Of a stretch of DNA of 43,928 nucleotides, positions 17,188 through 25,444 are shown one piece after another. Numbering within the stretch: the first letter of the stretch is position 1; every line of letters starts with the position of its first letter. Where the stretch lies: contig NZ_JAFEUL010000026.1 of the NCBI RefSeq assembly GCF_016901225.1, positions 1 through 43,928 on the forward strand, in the 5' to 3' direction. The notes under the pieces were generated by a model. It saw nothing but the letters and a program-made list of their open reading frames with translations, did not search any database and was not told where the DNA came from. Position numbers and translations under genes: made by a program. Source of the DNA: Actibacterium sp. 188UL27-1. Lineage in GTDB: Bacteria > Pseudomonadota > Alphaproteobacteria > Rhodobacterales > Rhodobacteraceae.

Positions 17188-19136
17188 TCTGCCGCCATCC
17201 GTTGGGCAACCTGGTGGGTCTTGGCATCGCGCAGCTCCAGGGTTGCCTTGATTGCCCCCTTGCGTCCGTCCTCATAGGTGACCTCGGTCACCGTCGAAAC
17301 GCTGCTCGACCCATCATAAAGCGCGGCGATCAGGTCGGCGAACTTCTCCTCAACGATCCGGCGACGCACCTTGCGAGTGCGGGTCATTTCGCCGTCATCG
17401 GGGTCCAATTCCTTGTGCAGCACCAAAAACCGGTGGATCTGGCAGCCCGACAGCATCTCATCCTCGGCCACGCTGACATTCACCTCTTCGACATGGGCCT
17501 GGATGGTGGACAGGACCTGCGGATGGCCGGCCAGTTCCTGATAACTGCCATAGGCAATGTTGTTACGCTCCGCCCAGTTGCCCACCGCCGTCAGATCGAT
17601 GTTGATGAAGGCCGTGCACATGTCGCGGCCATTGCCAAACACCACGACCTCCAGAATGTTGGGAAAGAATTTCAGCTTGTTCTCAACATATTTCGGGGCA
17701 AACAGGCTGCCATCGGCCATTTTGCCGACATCCTTCGCCCGGTCGATGATGCGCAAATGGCCCGTATCAGCCTCAATGAACCCCGCATCGCCGGTAGCGA
17801 CCCAGCCGTCGGCATCTTTGGTCCCGGCGGTGCTGTCGGCATTCTTGAAATATTCCTGGAACACCCCGGGGGAGCGGTAAAAAACCTCTCCATTCTCGGC
17901 GATCTTCAGTTCAACACCGGGGGTCGGAGTGCCCACCGTGTCCGGCCGCACCTCGTGATCCTTTTGTTGGGTGATAAACACGCTGGCCTCGGTCTGGCCA
18001 TAGAGCTGCTTCAGATTGATCCCAAGGCTGCGGTAAAAATCAAAGATTTCGGGCCCGATCGCCTCACCCGCCGTGTAGCCCACGCGCACCTTGCTCAGGC
18101 CAAGGGTGTTTTTCAGCGGGCCATAGACCAGGATCTCCCCCAAACGGTACAGCAATTTGTCAGAGCCGCTGACCGCCTTGCCATCCAGCAATGCGGGCCC
18201 AACCCGCTTCGCCACATCCATGAAGTAGTGGAACATGCGCCGCTTCAGGCCACCCGCATCCTCCATCCGGATCATCACATGGGTCAGCTGCGTTTCAAAA
18301 ATCCGCGGCGGTGCAAAGTAATAGGTCGGCCCGATCTCTCGCAGATCGGTCATCATCGTGTCGGCGCTTTCGGGGCAGTTCACGCAGAACCCGTTCCAAT
18401 AGGCCTGCCCGATGGAAAAGATGAAATCCCCAACCCAGGCCATGGGCAAATAGGCCAAGACCTCTTCCCCCTGCCCCAGATGGTCGAAGTCACTGGAATT
18501 GCGGGAGGTTTCAATGATGTTGTGATTGCTCAGCACCACGCCTTTGGGCTTACCGGTGGTGCCAGAGGTATACAGCATAACGCAGGTGGATTGCATGTCC
18601 AGCGCCGCTCCGCGCGACTGCAACACCGGCTTCAGATCGGCTGCGGCTTTGCCTTTCGCGATCAGATCTTTCAACGAATGCAGATGGGTATGGTCGTATT
18701 TCCGCAAGCCGCGCGTATCAAGGTAGATCATCTGTTCGATCCCGGTGACGCGCTCGCGCACCTCCAGCACCTTGTCGACCTGCTCCTGGTCCCCGGCGAT
18801 GACGATCCGTGCACCGCAATGGTCCAGCACATAGGTCATCTCTTCGGCGACGGCGTCCTGGTACAGCGGCACCGGCACGCCGCCCGCCATCTGCACCCCA
18901 ACCATCGACATATACAGCTCAGGCCGGTTGCGCCCGATGATGGCAACATGCTCGCCCGGCTGCAGGTCAAGCGACAGCAGACCAAGGGCGATCCCCTCGA
19001 CCTCATCCAGCGCCTCGGCCCAGGTCCAGGCCTGCCAGATGCCAAACTCTTTTTCGCGATAGGCCGGTTGGTCGCCGAATGATTGCGCATTGCGACGCAA
19101 CAAAGCCGGTATCGAACCCATGTCTGGCACCGTCAC
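17184..19136 (-). CDS. AMP-forming long-chain-type acyl-CoA synthetase
   Basis: A 650-residue adenylate-forming ligase of the long-chain acyl-CoA synthetase type. The ATP loop Y-T-S-G-T-T-G-K-P-K-G is at 189-199; G-Q-T-E-A-S, T-G-D-A-G-F and D-R-A-K-D-V-G-K further on are the remaining core motifs. It converts a carboxylate, ATP and CoA to acyl-CoA in the cytosol or at the inner membrane face. The start is a GTG at 19136 with GGGGAGGA 5 nt upstream. It is the first gene of the cluster, translationally coupled to the next one, and has a promoter and a palindromic operator upstream. Chain length or aromatic preference cannot be told from sequence. Confidence 0.9.
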   Translation of the reverse strand: MTVPDMGSIPALLRRNAQSFGDQPAYREKEFGIWQAWTWAEALDEVEGIALGLLSLDLQPGEHVAIIGRNRPELYMSMVGVQMAGGVPVPLYQDAVAEEMTYVLDHCGARIVIAGDQEQVDKVLEVRERVTGIEQMIYLDTRGLRKYDHTHLHSLKDLIAKGKAAADLKPVLQSRGAALDMQSTCVMLYTSGTTGKPKGVVLSNHNIIETSRNSSDFDHLGQGEEVLAYLPMAWVGDFIFSIGQAYWNGFCVNCPESADTMMTDLREIGPTYYFAPPRIFETQLTHVMIRMEDAGGLKRRMFHYFMDVAKRVGPALLDGKAVSGSDKLLYRLGEILVYGPLKNTLGLSKVRVGYTAGEAIGPEIFDFYRSLGINLKQLYGQTEASVFITQQKDHEVRPDTVGTPTPGVELKIAENGEVFYRSPGVFQEYFKNADSTAGTKDADGWVATGDAGFIEADTGHLRIIDRAKDVGKMADGSLFAPKYVENKLKFFPNILEVVVFGNGRDMCTAFINIDLTAVGNWAERNNIAYGSYQELAGHPQVLSTIQAHVEEVNVSVAEDEMLSGCQIHRFLVLHKELDPDDGEMTRTRKVRRRIVEEKFADLIAALYDGSSSVSTVTEVTYEDGRKGAIKATLELRDAKTHQVAQRMAAE

Positions 19137-19188
19137 AGCATCCTCCCCTGCAGCGCTTCATTGTTGAGCACTGTCGATTTCTTAACGA

Positions 19189-19218
19189 ATATAATCGGCG
19201 ACAGATCGGAATCGTCAA
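19189..19218 (-). promoter_or_regulatory. Candidate sigma70-type promoter of the liv-ligase cluster
   Basis: On the minus strand TTGACG (19218-19213) is followed after 17-18 nt by ATTATA/TTATAT (about 19195-19189). It lies about 50 nt before the GTG start of the acyl-CoA ligase and next to the palindrome at 19225-19242. Sequence match only. Confidence 0.55.
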
Positions 19219-19224
19219 ATAATT

Positions 19225-19242
19225 TTTGAACACCTGTTCAAA
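19225..19242. promoter_or_regulatory. Perfect 18-bp palindrome, candidate TetR-type operator
   Basis: TTTGAACACCTGTTCAAA is an exact inverted repeat (8-bp arms around CC). It lies 6 nt upstream of the -35 of the ligase promoter. Size and symmetry fit TetR-family repressors, which often control CoA-ligase genes. No regulator gene is present nearby in the window, so the regulator would act from elsewhere. Confidence 0.6.
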
Positions 19243-19296
19243 TAAAATCGATTGACGTCTCAAAACAGCGGCATGCTACCGGTCCGTGGCGGCGTG

Positions 19297-20049
19297 TCAG
19301 CCGGCCATGATCTGTGGAATCGGCTCCAGGATCTCCCGTCCATCGTCAGTCAGATGCCAAACCGCGTTGCCTTCGATCACGATGGCCGTCAGGGGCCCGC
19401 CATAGGCCGCACCGCTATCGATGTTCACGCGGTTGCCGTAATGCGTGACCTGCCGGATCGGTGTATGACCATGGACGATCAACGCGCCGTGGTCCCGCAT
19501 ATCCATCAAAAAGGCATCGCGGATCCAGACCAGATCATCTTCATCCTGCCGATCCAGCGGAAGGCCCGGGCGAATGCCAGCGTGGCACAGGAAAACGTCA
19601 CCCAGGTGCAAACTGTTCTGCAAACCCTCCAAAAACGTGATGTGGTGTTCAGATACCGCTTCGCGGGCATCGGCATGGATAGCGGCCCTGTCCCGCCTTG
19701 GGGAGACATCAACCCCATAGGATGCCAGGGTCGTCTTGCCCCCCATGTTGTCCTGCAGCCAATGGAGGTCGTCGCGCAGTTGGTCTCGCTTGCGCTCCGG
19801 CTCCAGAAAGCGGCGCATCATGCGGTCATGGTTGCCCTTCATGAAATGCCACGGGGCCCCCGCCGCTTGCCCGGCAATCAGGTAATCCAGCAGACCCGCC
19901 ACGTTGGGGCCGCGGTCGCAATAATCGCCGATATGTATCACCGGGGCGTCGTAGTCACCCGTCAGGTCCCGATCCCGGTCGATCCGGTCGTGGGCCGCGC
20001 GCGCCAGGTCGAGATGTCCGTGAATGTCGCCGATTGCGTAAAGCCGCAT
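19297..20049 (-). CDS. Metallophosphoesterase (PrpA/ApaH-like serine/threonine phosphatase family)
   Basis: A 250-residue cytosolic phosphoesterase with the complete PPP-family signature: G-D-I-H-G-H (7-12), G-D-Y-C-D-R-G (about 41-47), G-N-H-D (about 72-75), and V-H-G-H-T (about 193-197), which supply the dinuclear metal ligands. Relatives hydrolyse phosphoproteins or diadenosine tetraphosphate; sequence does not decide. It lies between the serA terminator and the liv-ligase promoter, so it is probably its own transcription unit. Confidence 0.85.
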   Translation of the reverse strand: MRLYAIGDIHGHLDLARAAHDRIDRDRDLTGDYDAPVIHIGDYCDRGPNVAGLLDYLIAGQAAGAPWHFMKGNHDRMMRRFLEPERKRDQLRDDLHWLQDNMGGKTTLASYGVDVSPRRDRAAIHADAREAVSEHHITFLEGLQNSLHLGDVFLCHAGIRPGLPLDRQDEDDLVWIRDAFLMDMRDHGALIVHGHTPIRQVTHYGNRVNIDSGAAYGGPLTAIVIEGNAVWHLTDDGREILEPIPQIMAG

Positions 20050-20115
20050 AGGATGTCCTATTTATGGGTCGGATGGCATATAAACAGCATTCCCAGCTTA
20101 ACACCCCCCATCGGC

Positions 20116-20151
20116 AAAAAGGCACTGTCCCCGCGGGGACAGTGCCTTTTT
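20116..20151. terminator. Bidirectional intrinsic terminator after serA
   Basis: A perfect 36-bp palindrome: GGCACTGTCCCC and its complement around GC, flanked by five A on one side and five T on the other. It begins 4 nt after the serA stop and would stop transcripts on either strand. Confidence 0.92.
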
Positions 20152-20155
20152 CATG

Positions 20156-21751
20156 TCAGGCCACGTCAAAGATGAGGGGTCGCACCGATTGGAACATGCC
20201 GGTCTGGGACAGCTTGTCCAAGACAGGGGTCGGGATCGGATCATCGACGTATAGCAGGGCAATCGCCTCTTTCCCGCGATCGGCACGGCCCAAGGTAAAG
20301 TTGGCGATATTGACGCCGTTTTCGCCCATGGTCTGGCCCAACGTGCCGATAATGCCGGGCATATCGGTGTTGGTCGTATAGAGCATATGGCCGCCGATCT
20401 CGGCATCGATGTTGATGCCCTTGATCTGGATAAACCGTGGTTTTCCATCGGAAAACACGGTGCCCGCAATGGAACGTTCGCGGTCTTCGGTCACGACGGT
20501 CAGTTTGATATAGGCCTCAAAGATGCCGGTCCGTCCCTGGGTGGTGCGACTGACCTTGATCCCACGATCCTTGGCCAGGACGGGGGCGGAGACCATGTTG
20601 ACCTCGGGGTTGGTGGCCTTCATGAGACCAGCGATGGTGGCGCAGTTCAGCGCCTCAAGATTTAGGTCAGCCACCGTGCCGTCATACAAGATATTGATGG
20701 CCTTAACCGGCTCATCGGTCAACTGTCCGACAAAAGCGCCGAGGTGCTCGGCCAGTTTGACCCAGGGGGTCATGACCTTGGCCTCCTCCGCCTTGACAGA
20801 GGGCATATTTAGCGCATTGGTGACCGCACCCGTCAACAGGTAGTCCGACATCTGTTCAGCCACCTGAAGTGCGACGTTCTCCTGCGCCTCCGTCGTGGCG
20901 GCACCCAGGTGGGGCGTTACCACGACATTATCGAGGTTAAAGAGCGGTGACTCGGTTGCAGGTTCCACGGCAAAGACATCGAAAGCGGCCCCGGCGACAC
21001 GACCGTCTTTCAGGGCTTCGGCCAGGGCCTCTTCGTCCACCAGACCACCGCGAGCGCAGTTGACGATGCGGACACCCGGCTTGAGTTTGGCGATGTTTTC
21101 GCGCGACAGGATGTTCTTGGTCTTTTCGGTCAGCGGGACGTGAAGCGTGATAAAGTCAGCTTTTTCAAGGAGTTCATCCAGTTCAACCTTGCGGACGCCC
21201 AGCTTGTCGGCGCGTTCTTCACTAAGGAACGGATCAAAGGCGATCACCTTCATTTTCAGGCCAAGGGCGCGTTCGGCGGCGATGGATCCGATATTGCCGC
21301 ACCCGATCACGCCCAGAGTCTTGGCCGTCAGCTCAACCCCCATGAAGCGCGATTTTTCCCATTTACCGGAATGGGTTGAGGCATTGGCCTCGGGGATTTG
21401 CCGGGCCACGGCCATCATCATCGCGATGGCATGTTCGGCGGTGGTGATGGAATTGCCGAAGGGGGTGTTCATGACGATCACCCCTTGCTGCGACGCCTTT
21501 GGAATATCGACGTTATCGACGCCGATGCCGGCGCGACCAATCACCTTGAGGTTGGTCGCGGCTGCCAGCACCTTTTCAGTGACTTTAGTGGCGGAGCGGA
21601 TGGCGAGGCCATCGTAATTTCCGATGATTTCCAGCAGCTTATCCTTGTCCTTGCCAAGGGCGGGCTGGAAATCGACATCGATGCCACGGTCACGAAAGAT
21701 CTGAACGGCGGTTTCACTGAGCTTGTCAGAGACGAGAACTTTGGGGGCCAT
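20156..21751 (-). CDS. serA: D-3-phosphoglycerate dehydrogenase SerA
   Basis: Catalyses the first step of serine synthesis, NAD-dependent oxidation of 3-phosphoglycerate to 3-phosphohydroxypyruvate, in the cytosol. The 531-residue length fits the long form with an intervening domain and a C-terminal ACT domain (from about 455). The NAD loop G-V-I-G-C-G-N-I-G-S is at 147-156; catalytic Arg234, Glu263 and His281 are all present in their usual contexts. It starts at the ATG at 21751, 93 nt downstream of serC, and ends at a strong terminator, so serC-serA form one operon. The ACT domain suggests serine feedback, as known for the family. Confidence 0.97.
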   Translation of the reverse strand: MAPKVLVSDKLSETAVQIFRDRGIDVDFQPALGKDKDKLLEIIGNYDGLAIRSATKVTEKVLAAATNLKVIGRAGIGVDNVDIPKASQQGVIVMNTPFGNSITTAEHAIAMMMAVARQIPEANASTHSGKWEKSRFMGVELTAKTLGVIGCGNIGSIAAERALGLKMKVIAFDPFLSEERADKLGVRKVELDELLEKADFITLHVPLTEKTKNILSRENIAKLKPGVRIVNCARGGLVDEEALAEALKDGRVAGAAFDVFAVEPATESPLFNLDNVVVTPHLGAATTEAQENVALQVAEQMSDYLLTGAVTNALNMPSVKAEEAKVMTPWVKLAEHLGAFVGQLTDEPVKAINILYDGTVADLNLEALNCATIAGLMKATNPEVNMVSAPVLAKDRGIKVSRTTQGRTGIFEAYIKLTVVTEDRERSIAGTVFSDGKPRFIQIKGINIDAEIGGHMLYTTNTDMPGIIGTLGQTMGENGVNIANFTLGRADRGKEAIALLYVDDPIPTPVLDKLSQTGMFQSVRPLIFDVA

Positions 21752-21844
21752 TTTGGGCTCCTATTTACGGATGTGCGGCGGATGCAGAACCGATGCACAA
21801 GGCATGCATACGGCATACATACGCGGTTAGCGCACGATAGGGGG

Positions 21845-23023
21845 TTAAGCGACGGCTTTCTGTGCGGAAATCTCGGCCTCGAACGCCCAGGCGAGCCAAG
21901 GCAGCATGGCCGAGATGTCTGATGTCTCGACAGTGGCGCCGCACCAGATCCGCAGGCCCGGAGGGGCATCGCGGTAGCCGCCGATATCCAGGGCCACGCC
22001 TTCGGCTTCCAACCGTTTGGCGATGGCTTTGGCAAAGGCCGCGCCGTCATCAATCCGATCATCGGTGAATTTCAGACAGACGGAGGTGTTGGACCGGGTC
22101 GCCGGATCCGTCGCCAGATGGTCGATCCATGGGGTCGCGGCCACGAAATCTGCGACCGCCTTGGCATTGGCATCAGCGCGGGCGATCAGGCCCGGGAGCC
22201 CGCCGACGGACTCCGCCCAATCGAGGGCCTGCAGGTAGTCTTCGACGCAAAGCATGGAGGGGGTGTTGATGGTCTCCCCCCGGAAAATGCCCTCGTTCAG
22301 CTTGCCGCCTTTGGTCAGGCGGAAGATCTTGGGCAGGGGCCAGGGCGGCGTGTAAGTTTCCAACCGGTCCACCGCGCGGGGAGAGAGGATGAGCATGCCA
22401 TGGGCCGCCTCGCCCCCCAGCACCTTTTGCCAACTATAGGTGACGACATCGAGCTTGTCCCAAGGCAGGTCCATGGCGAAGGCGGCGGAGGTCGCGTCAC
22501 ACAAGGTCAGGCCCGCGCGGTCTGCCGAAATGGCGTCCCCGTTGGCCATGCGGACACCGGATGTGGTACCATTCCAGGTGAAACAGACGTCTTTGTCATA
22601 GTCGAGCGCGGCCATGTCGACGATCTGGCCATAGGGCGCGTCATGCACCTGCGCGTCGAGTTTCAACTGTTTGACCGCGTCGGTGACCCAGCCTGCGCCG
22701 AAGCTTTCCCAGGCGACCATTTCCACGGGGCGCTGGCCCAGCATGGTCCACATGGCCATTTCATAGGCACCCGTATCCGAGGCGGGCACGATGCCGATTT
22801 TGTAATCGGCGGGAATGCCGAGGATCGTGCGCGTGCGTTCGATGGCTGCTTTCAGCTTGTCCTTACCGATGGCGGCGCGGTGGGAGCGACCCAAAGCGGC
22901 ATCCGACAGCTTGCTGAGTGCGAAGGTTGGAGGTTTGGCGCAAGGACCGGAGGAGAAACGCGGGTTGGCCGGAATGTCCACAGGTTTTATGCCCGGCTGC
23001 GTGGCCGGTTGAGGTGTCGTCAT
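21845..23023 (-). CDS. serC: Phosphoserine aminotransferase SerC
   Basis: Second step of serine synthesis: PLP-dependent transamination of 3-phosphohydroxypyruvate with glutamate. The 392-residue protein belongs to the alphaproteobacterial SerC type, with F-S-S-G-P-C-A-K-P near the N-terminus and the Schiff-base Lys200 in [10 protein letters not shown]. The N-terminus carries a Pro/Thr-rich tail of about 15 residues. It starts at the ATG at 23023, with AAGGA upstream, and is preceded by a structured leader that resembles the serC motif RNA. Co-transcribed with serA and divergent from serB. Confidence 0.96.
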   Translation of the reverse strand: MTTPQPATQPGIKPVDIPANPRFSSGPCAKPPTFALSKLSDAALGRSHRAAIGKDKLKAAIERTRTILGIPADYKIGIVPASDTGAYEMAMWTMLGQRPVEMVAWESFGAGWVTDAVKQLKLDAQVHDAPYGQIVDMAALDYDKDVCFTWNGTTSGVRMANGDAISADRAGLTLCDATSAAFAMDLPWDKLDVVTYSWQKVLGGEAAHGMLILSPRAVDRLETYTPPWPLPKIFRLTKGGKLNEGIFRGETINTPSMLCVEDYLQALDWAESVGGLPGLIARADANAKAVADFVAATPWIDHLATDPATRSNTSVCLKFTDDRIDDGAAFAKAIAKRLEAEGVALDIGGYRDAPPGLRIWCGATVETSDISAMLPWLAWAFEAEISAQKAVA

Positions 23024-23034
23024 TGGTGGTATCC

Positions 23035-23085
23035 TTACAGATAAGCGCCCTTCGTTGGGGAAGGGTGTCCCACCTGCGGGGATAG
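23035..23085 (-). ncRNA. Candidate serC leader RNA (serC motif)
   Basis: Between 12 and 62 nt upstream of serC the transcript can form two adjacent hairpins: CCC-GCAGGT-GGG (from 23081 down to 23069) and CCCTTC-CCCAAC-GAAGGG (23065 down to 23048). A conserved serC leader with two small hairpins is described for alphaproteobacteria (Corbino and co-workers' serC motif), and position and shape fit. My match is from memory, without a covariance search. Confidence 0.5.
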
Positions 23086-23247
23086 CCGCTGACCATGAGT
23101 CGCTGCAACCAGGAAATCGATTGCTTTTGAGATGTGAGGCGATTTTGACGGCGCGGCAGGGGCGTATCGGAAACTTGCGTGACTTGGTCTGGCAGCGCGG
23201 TGGAAGGCGTGGTTAGTCACAGGTGTCGTTGGGAAGGGAAGCTGCGC

Positions 23248-24132
23248 GTGTATGTTGTTACCTTGATTGCCGGGCCGGACGGTGGCCCGTCGACCGCAGG
23301 ATCTGTCGATGCGCTGCATCGGTCATGGGGCGCGAAGGGCGGAATCACGTGGCTGGCCCCGGACGCGGCGGCACGGTTCGTGGTCCCGGATGTACCGCCG
23401 GATTTTCAGCAGGCTTGGGAGCGCCGGGATGCGGAGGGCATCGATCTGGTGATCACCCCTGTTGCGGCGGGCAGTGTGAAGAAGCTGCTGCTGGCCGATA
23501 TGGATTCGACCATGATCGGGCAGGAATGCATTGATGAATTGGCGGATGAGGCCGGGGTCGGTGACCGGGTTGCCGGTATCACGGCGCGCGCGATGAACGG
23601 CGAGCTGGATTTCGATGCGGCCCTGCGGGAGCGGGTCGGGTTGCTGAAGGGGCTGGATGTAGACGTGATCGCACGGGTTCTGGCGGAGCGGATCACCTTG
23701 GCCCCCGGGGCTGCGACCTTGATCGCGACGATGCGGGCGCGGGGATGCCACACGGCGCTGGTTTCCGGCGGGTTCACGGCGTTTACCGAGGCGATTGCCG
23801 GGCGTTTGGGCATGGATGAACACCGCGCCAACATCCTGGTCGCGGCCGATGGCGTGCTGACCGGAAAGGTGGGTGCGCCGATCCTGGGGGCCGATGCTAA
23901 GGTGCGGGCGCTGGCAGAGATCCGCGACAGGCTGGGTTTGGAACCGGTGGACGTGATCGCCGTGGGCGACGGGGCCAATGACCTGCCGATGCTGAAGATT
24001 GCGGGGCTGGGCGTGGCGGCCCATGCCAAACCGGCGGTGCGGGCGCAGTCACCCATTCAGATCAACCACGCCGATCTGACCGCGCTTTTGTACCTGCAGG
24101 GCATTCCGAAGGCCGCGTTCGTCGAGATGTAG
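23248..24132 (+). CDS. serB: Phosphoserine phosphatase SerB
   Basis: Last step of serine synthesis: hydrolysis of phosphoserine, cytosolic HAD enzyme of 294 residues. D-M-D-S-T at 84-88 holds the nucleophile Asp84 and acid Asp86, S-G-G-F has Ser173, Lys218 fits motif III and G-D-G-A-N-D (240-245) motif IV. The N-terminal 80 residues are the ACT-like regulatory part. I chose the GTG at 23248 because GGGAAGGGAA lies about 8 nt upstream and the protein then begins with the usual beta strand; an ATG 23 codons earlier has no ribosome site. Divergent from serC-serA. Confidence 0.95.
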   Translation: MYVVTLIAGPDGGPSTAGSVDALHRSWGAKGGITWLAPDAAARFVVPDVPPDFQQAWERRDAEGIDLVITPVAAGSVKKLLLADMDSTMIGQECIDELADEAGVGDRVAGITARAMNGELDFDAALRERVGLLKGLDVDVIARVLAERITLAPGAATLIATMRARGCHTALVSGGFTAFTEAIAGRLGMDEHRANILVAADGVLTGKVGAPILGADAKVRALAEIRDRLGLEPVDVIAVGDGANDLPMLKIAGLGVAAHAKPAVRAQSPIQINHADLTALLYLQGIPKAAFVEM

Positions 24133-24151
24133 CACCGACGCAGACATCTGG

Positions 24152-24685
24152 TCAGACGGCGGCGGGGCGGAATTTGAGGCTGGCACCGTTGATGCAATGG
24201 AGGACCTGGCCCTTGAGCGGGACGAGGTGGCCAAGATGGCTGCCGCAGCGGCGACAATGGGCCTCCATCGCGGTGAGGGATTTGAATTCATCCATCATTT
24301 CAGAGCCTTCGGGCCATTCGATACCGGTCATCACGGTGTTGGGGATCGAATGCTGGAAGAAGACCCAACCGATTTCCAGCACGGTCTTCCACTTGGCCTC
24401 GTAGATCTCAAGGTCGCAGCCCTTGCAGCTGTAGATCCCCGCCTCTTCGCTGGTTTTCTCCCAATAGGGGTGGGATTTCTTGGCCTCGGTATGGCCTTCG
24501 CGGAGGATCATGTATTCGTCATCCGTCAGCGTGGCGCGCCATTCGGCTTCGGTCCGGGTGACCTCGTAGGGGAAGGTATCATCGCCGCTGACCCAGCGCG
24601 CCCTGGCCGGTGACGTGGAGACCGTCAGGGCCGCGGCACCGGCGGTTGCATAAAGGAAATGTCGACGTGTCACGGGAGAAATCAT
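24152..24685 (-). CDS. msrB: Peptide-methionine (R)-S-oxide reductase MsrB, Tat-exported
   Basis: A 177-residue MsrB that reduces methionine-R-sulfoxide in proteins. The N-terminus has a twin-arginine signal (T-R-R-H-F-L-Y followed by a hydrophobic stretch and A-R-A), so it is probably periplasmic. Two zinc C-x-x-C pairs are seen (C-K-G-C and C-R-R-C) and the catalytic Cys lies in L-H-C-I-N-G-A-S-L, where many family members have R-Y-C-x-N. The ATG at 24685 has GAGG 5 nt before it; an adjacent ATG at 24688 is also possible. It converges with serB, the stops being 19 nt apart. Confidence 0.9.
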   Translation of the reverse strand: MISPVTRRHFLYATAGAAALTVSTSPARARWVSGDDTFPYEVTRTEAEWRATLTDDEYMILREGHTEAKKSHPYWEKTSEEAGIYSCKGCDLEIYEAKWKTVLEIGWVFFQHSIPNTVMTGIEWPEGSEMMDEFKSLTAMEAHCRRCGSHLGHLVPLKGQVLHCINGASLKFRPAAV

Positions 24686-24768
24686 CATATCCTCGATGCG
24701 TTGGATCGTGGCGAATGTGGTGTGGGGTGCCGCCATGTGACGGCACCCCGGTGATATCGGAACCGGGA

Positions 24769-25053
24769 TCAGTCGCGCTCGCGGGCCCGCTCCAGGATCA
24801 GGTTGGCTTGGCCGACCTTGTCGTTCCGCTCGGCGTCGGAGTGGATCAGGTTGTTGAGGCGGGCAACTTCGCTGAGCGTCAGCTTTTCGATGCCATCCGT
24901 GGTGATCCCTTCGGAGGTCAGGCTGTTGAACAGCGCGCCGATCATCATGCTTTGGCCGTTGTTGATCGAGGCGGCGTTGTCCTGCGCGAAGGCGCCAGTG
25001 GTTGCCGAAAGAGCCAGGCCAGCAGCAAGCGCGATAGCAGTCAGTTTTCTCAT
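24769..25053 (-). CDS. Small secreted hypothetical protein
   Basis: A 94-residue protein with a textbook signal peptide ending A-F-A before Q-D-N. The mature 71 residues are polar, without cysteines, and contain a helical L-S-E-V-A-R-L-N-N-L-I segment. No family recognised. It lies upstream of msrB on the same strand with 83 nt between, so the two may share a transcript. It could be a small periplasmic stress or envelope protein, but nothing in the sequence proves that. Confidence 0.7.
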   Translation of the reverse strand: MRKLTAIALAAGLALSATTGAFAQDNAASINNGQSMMIGALFNSLTSEGITTDGIEKLTLSEVARLNNLIHSDAERNDKVGQANLILERARERD

Positions 25054-25444
25054 GAGTCCATCCTTTGGAAGCTAGTGTTATTTGCGTTCAGTTTCAGGGA
25101 GTTGCGATGTCTTCCCGGTCCGCCCTGGCACCCTCTTAATAGCAAGGCGGCCGATCACACGCGCCCAACGAGCCCGTGTAGGGTTTCGTGATCCGCATAC
25201 TGTCGCATGCCATCTTTGAGGAGTGTCACGCTGGCAAAAACCGCCAGATGCCAAGCGGTTACCCAACCTGTAACATCATCACGGAGTTGCGTGAACGACT
25301 GAAATACGCTGTCACATGGCCGTGTTTCGCGGAAACATGCTGCCCTGACGGAAAGACGCGGACCGCATTTCGCCGGTTTTCAGCGCGGGGCGACCCGTGA
25401 TTTGTGCCGTCACGGACCCTGCCGAACGGCTGCGATTCGAGATC
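25054..25444. other. Gene-free stretch upstream of the small secreted protein
   Basis: About 390 nt between the end of the asparaginase gene and the start of the small secreted protein, both on the minus strand. It must hold the promoter of the latter. Short open frames are present on both strands but none has a ribosome site and a coherent product. A small CTGGC/GCCAG hairpin near 25230 lacks a T-run. Confidence 0.45.

Noticed and set aside
17202-19082. A 626-codon open frame on the plus strand opposite the acyl-CoA synthetase
   Set aside because: It is the antisense shadow of a well-supported ligase gene. Its product is rich in His, Gln and Arg and matches no family.
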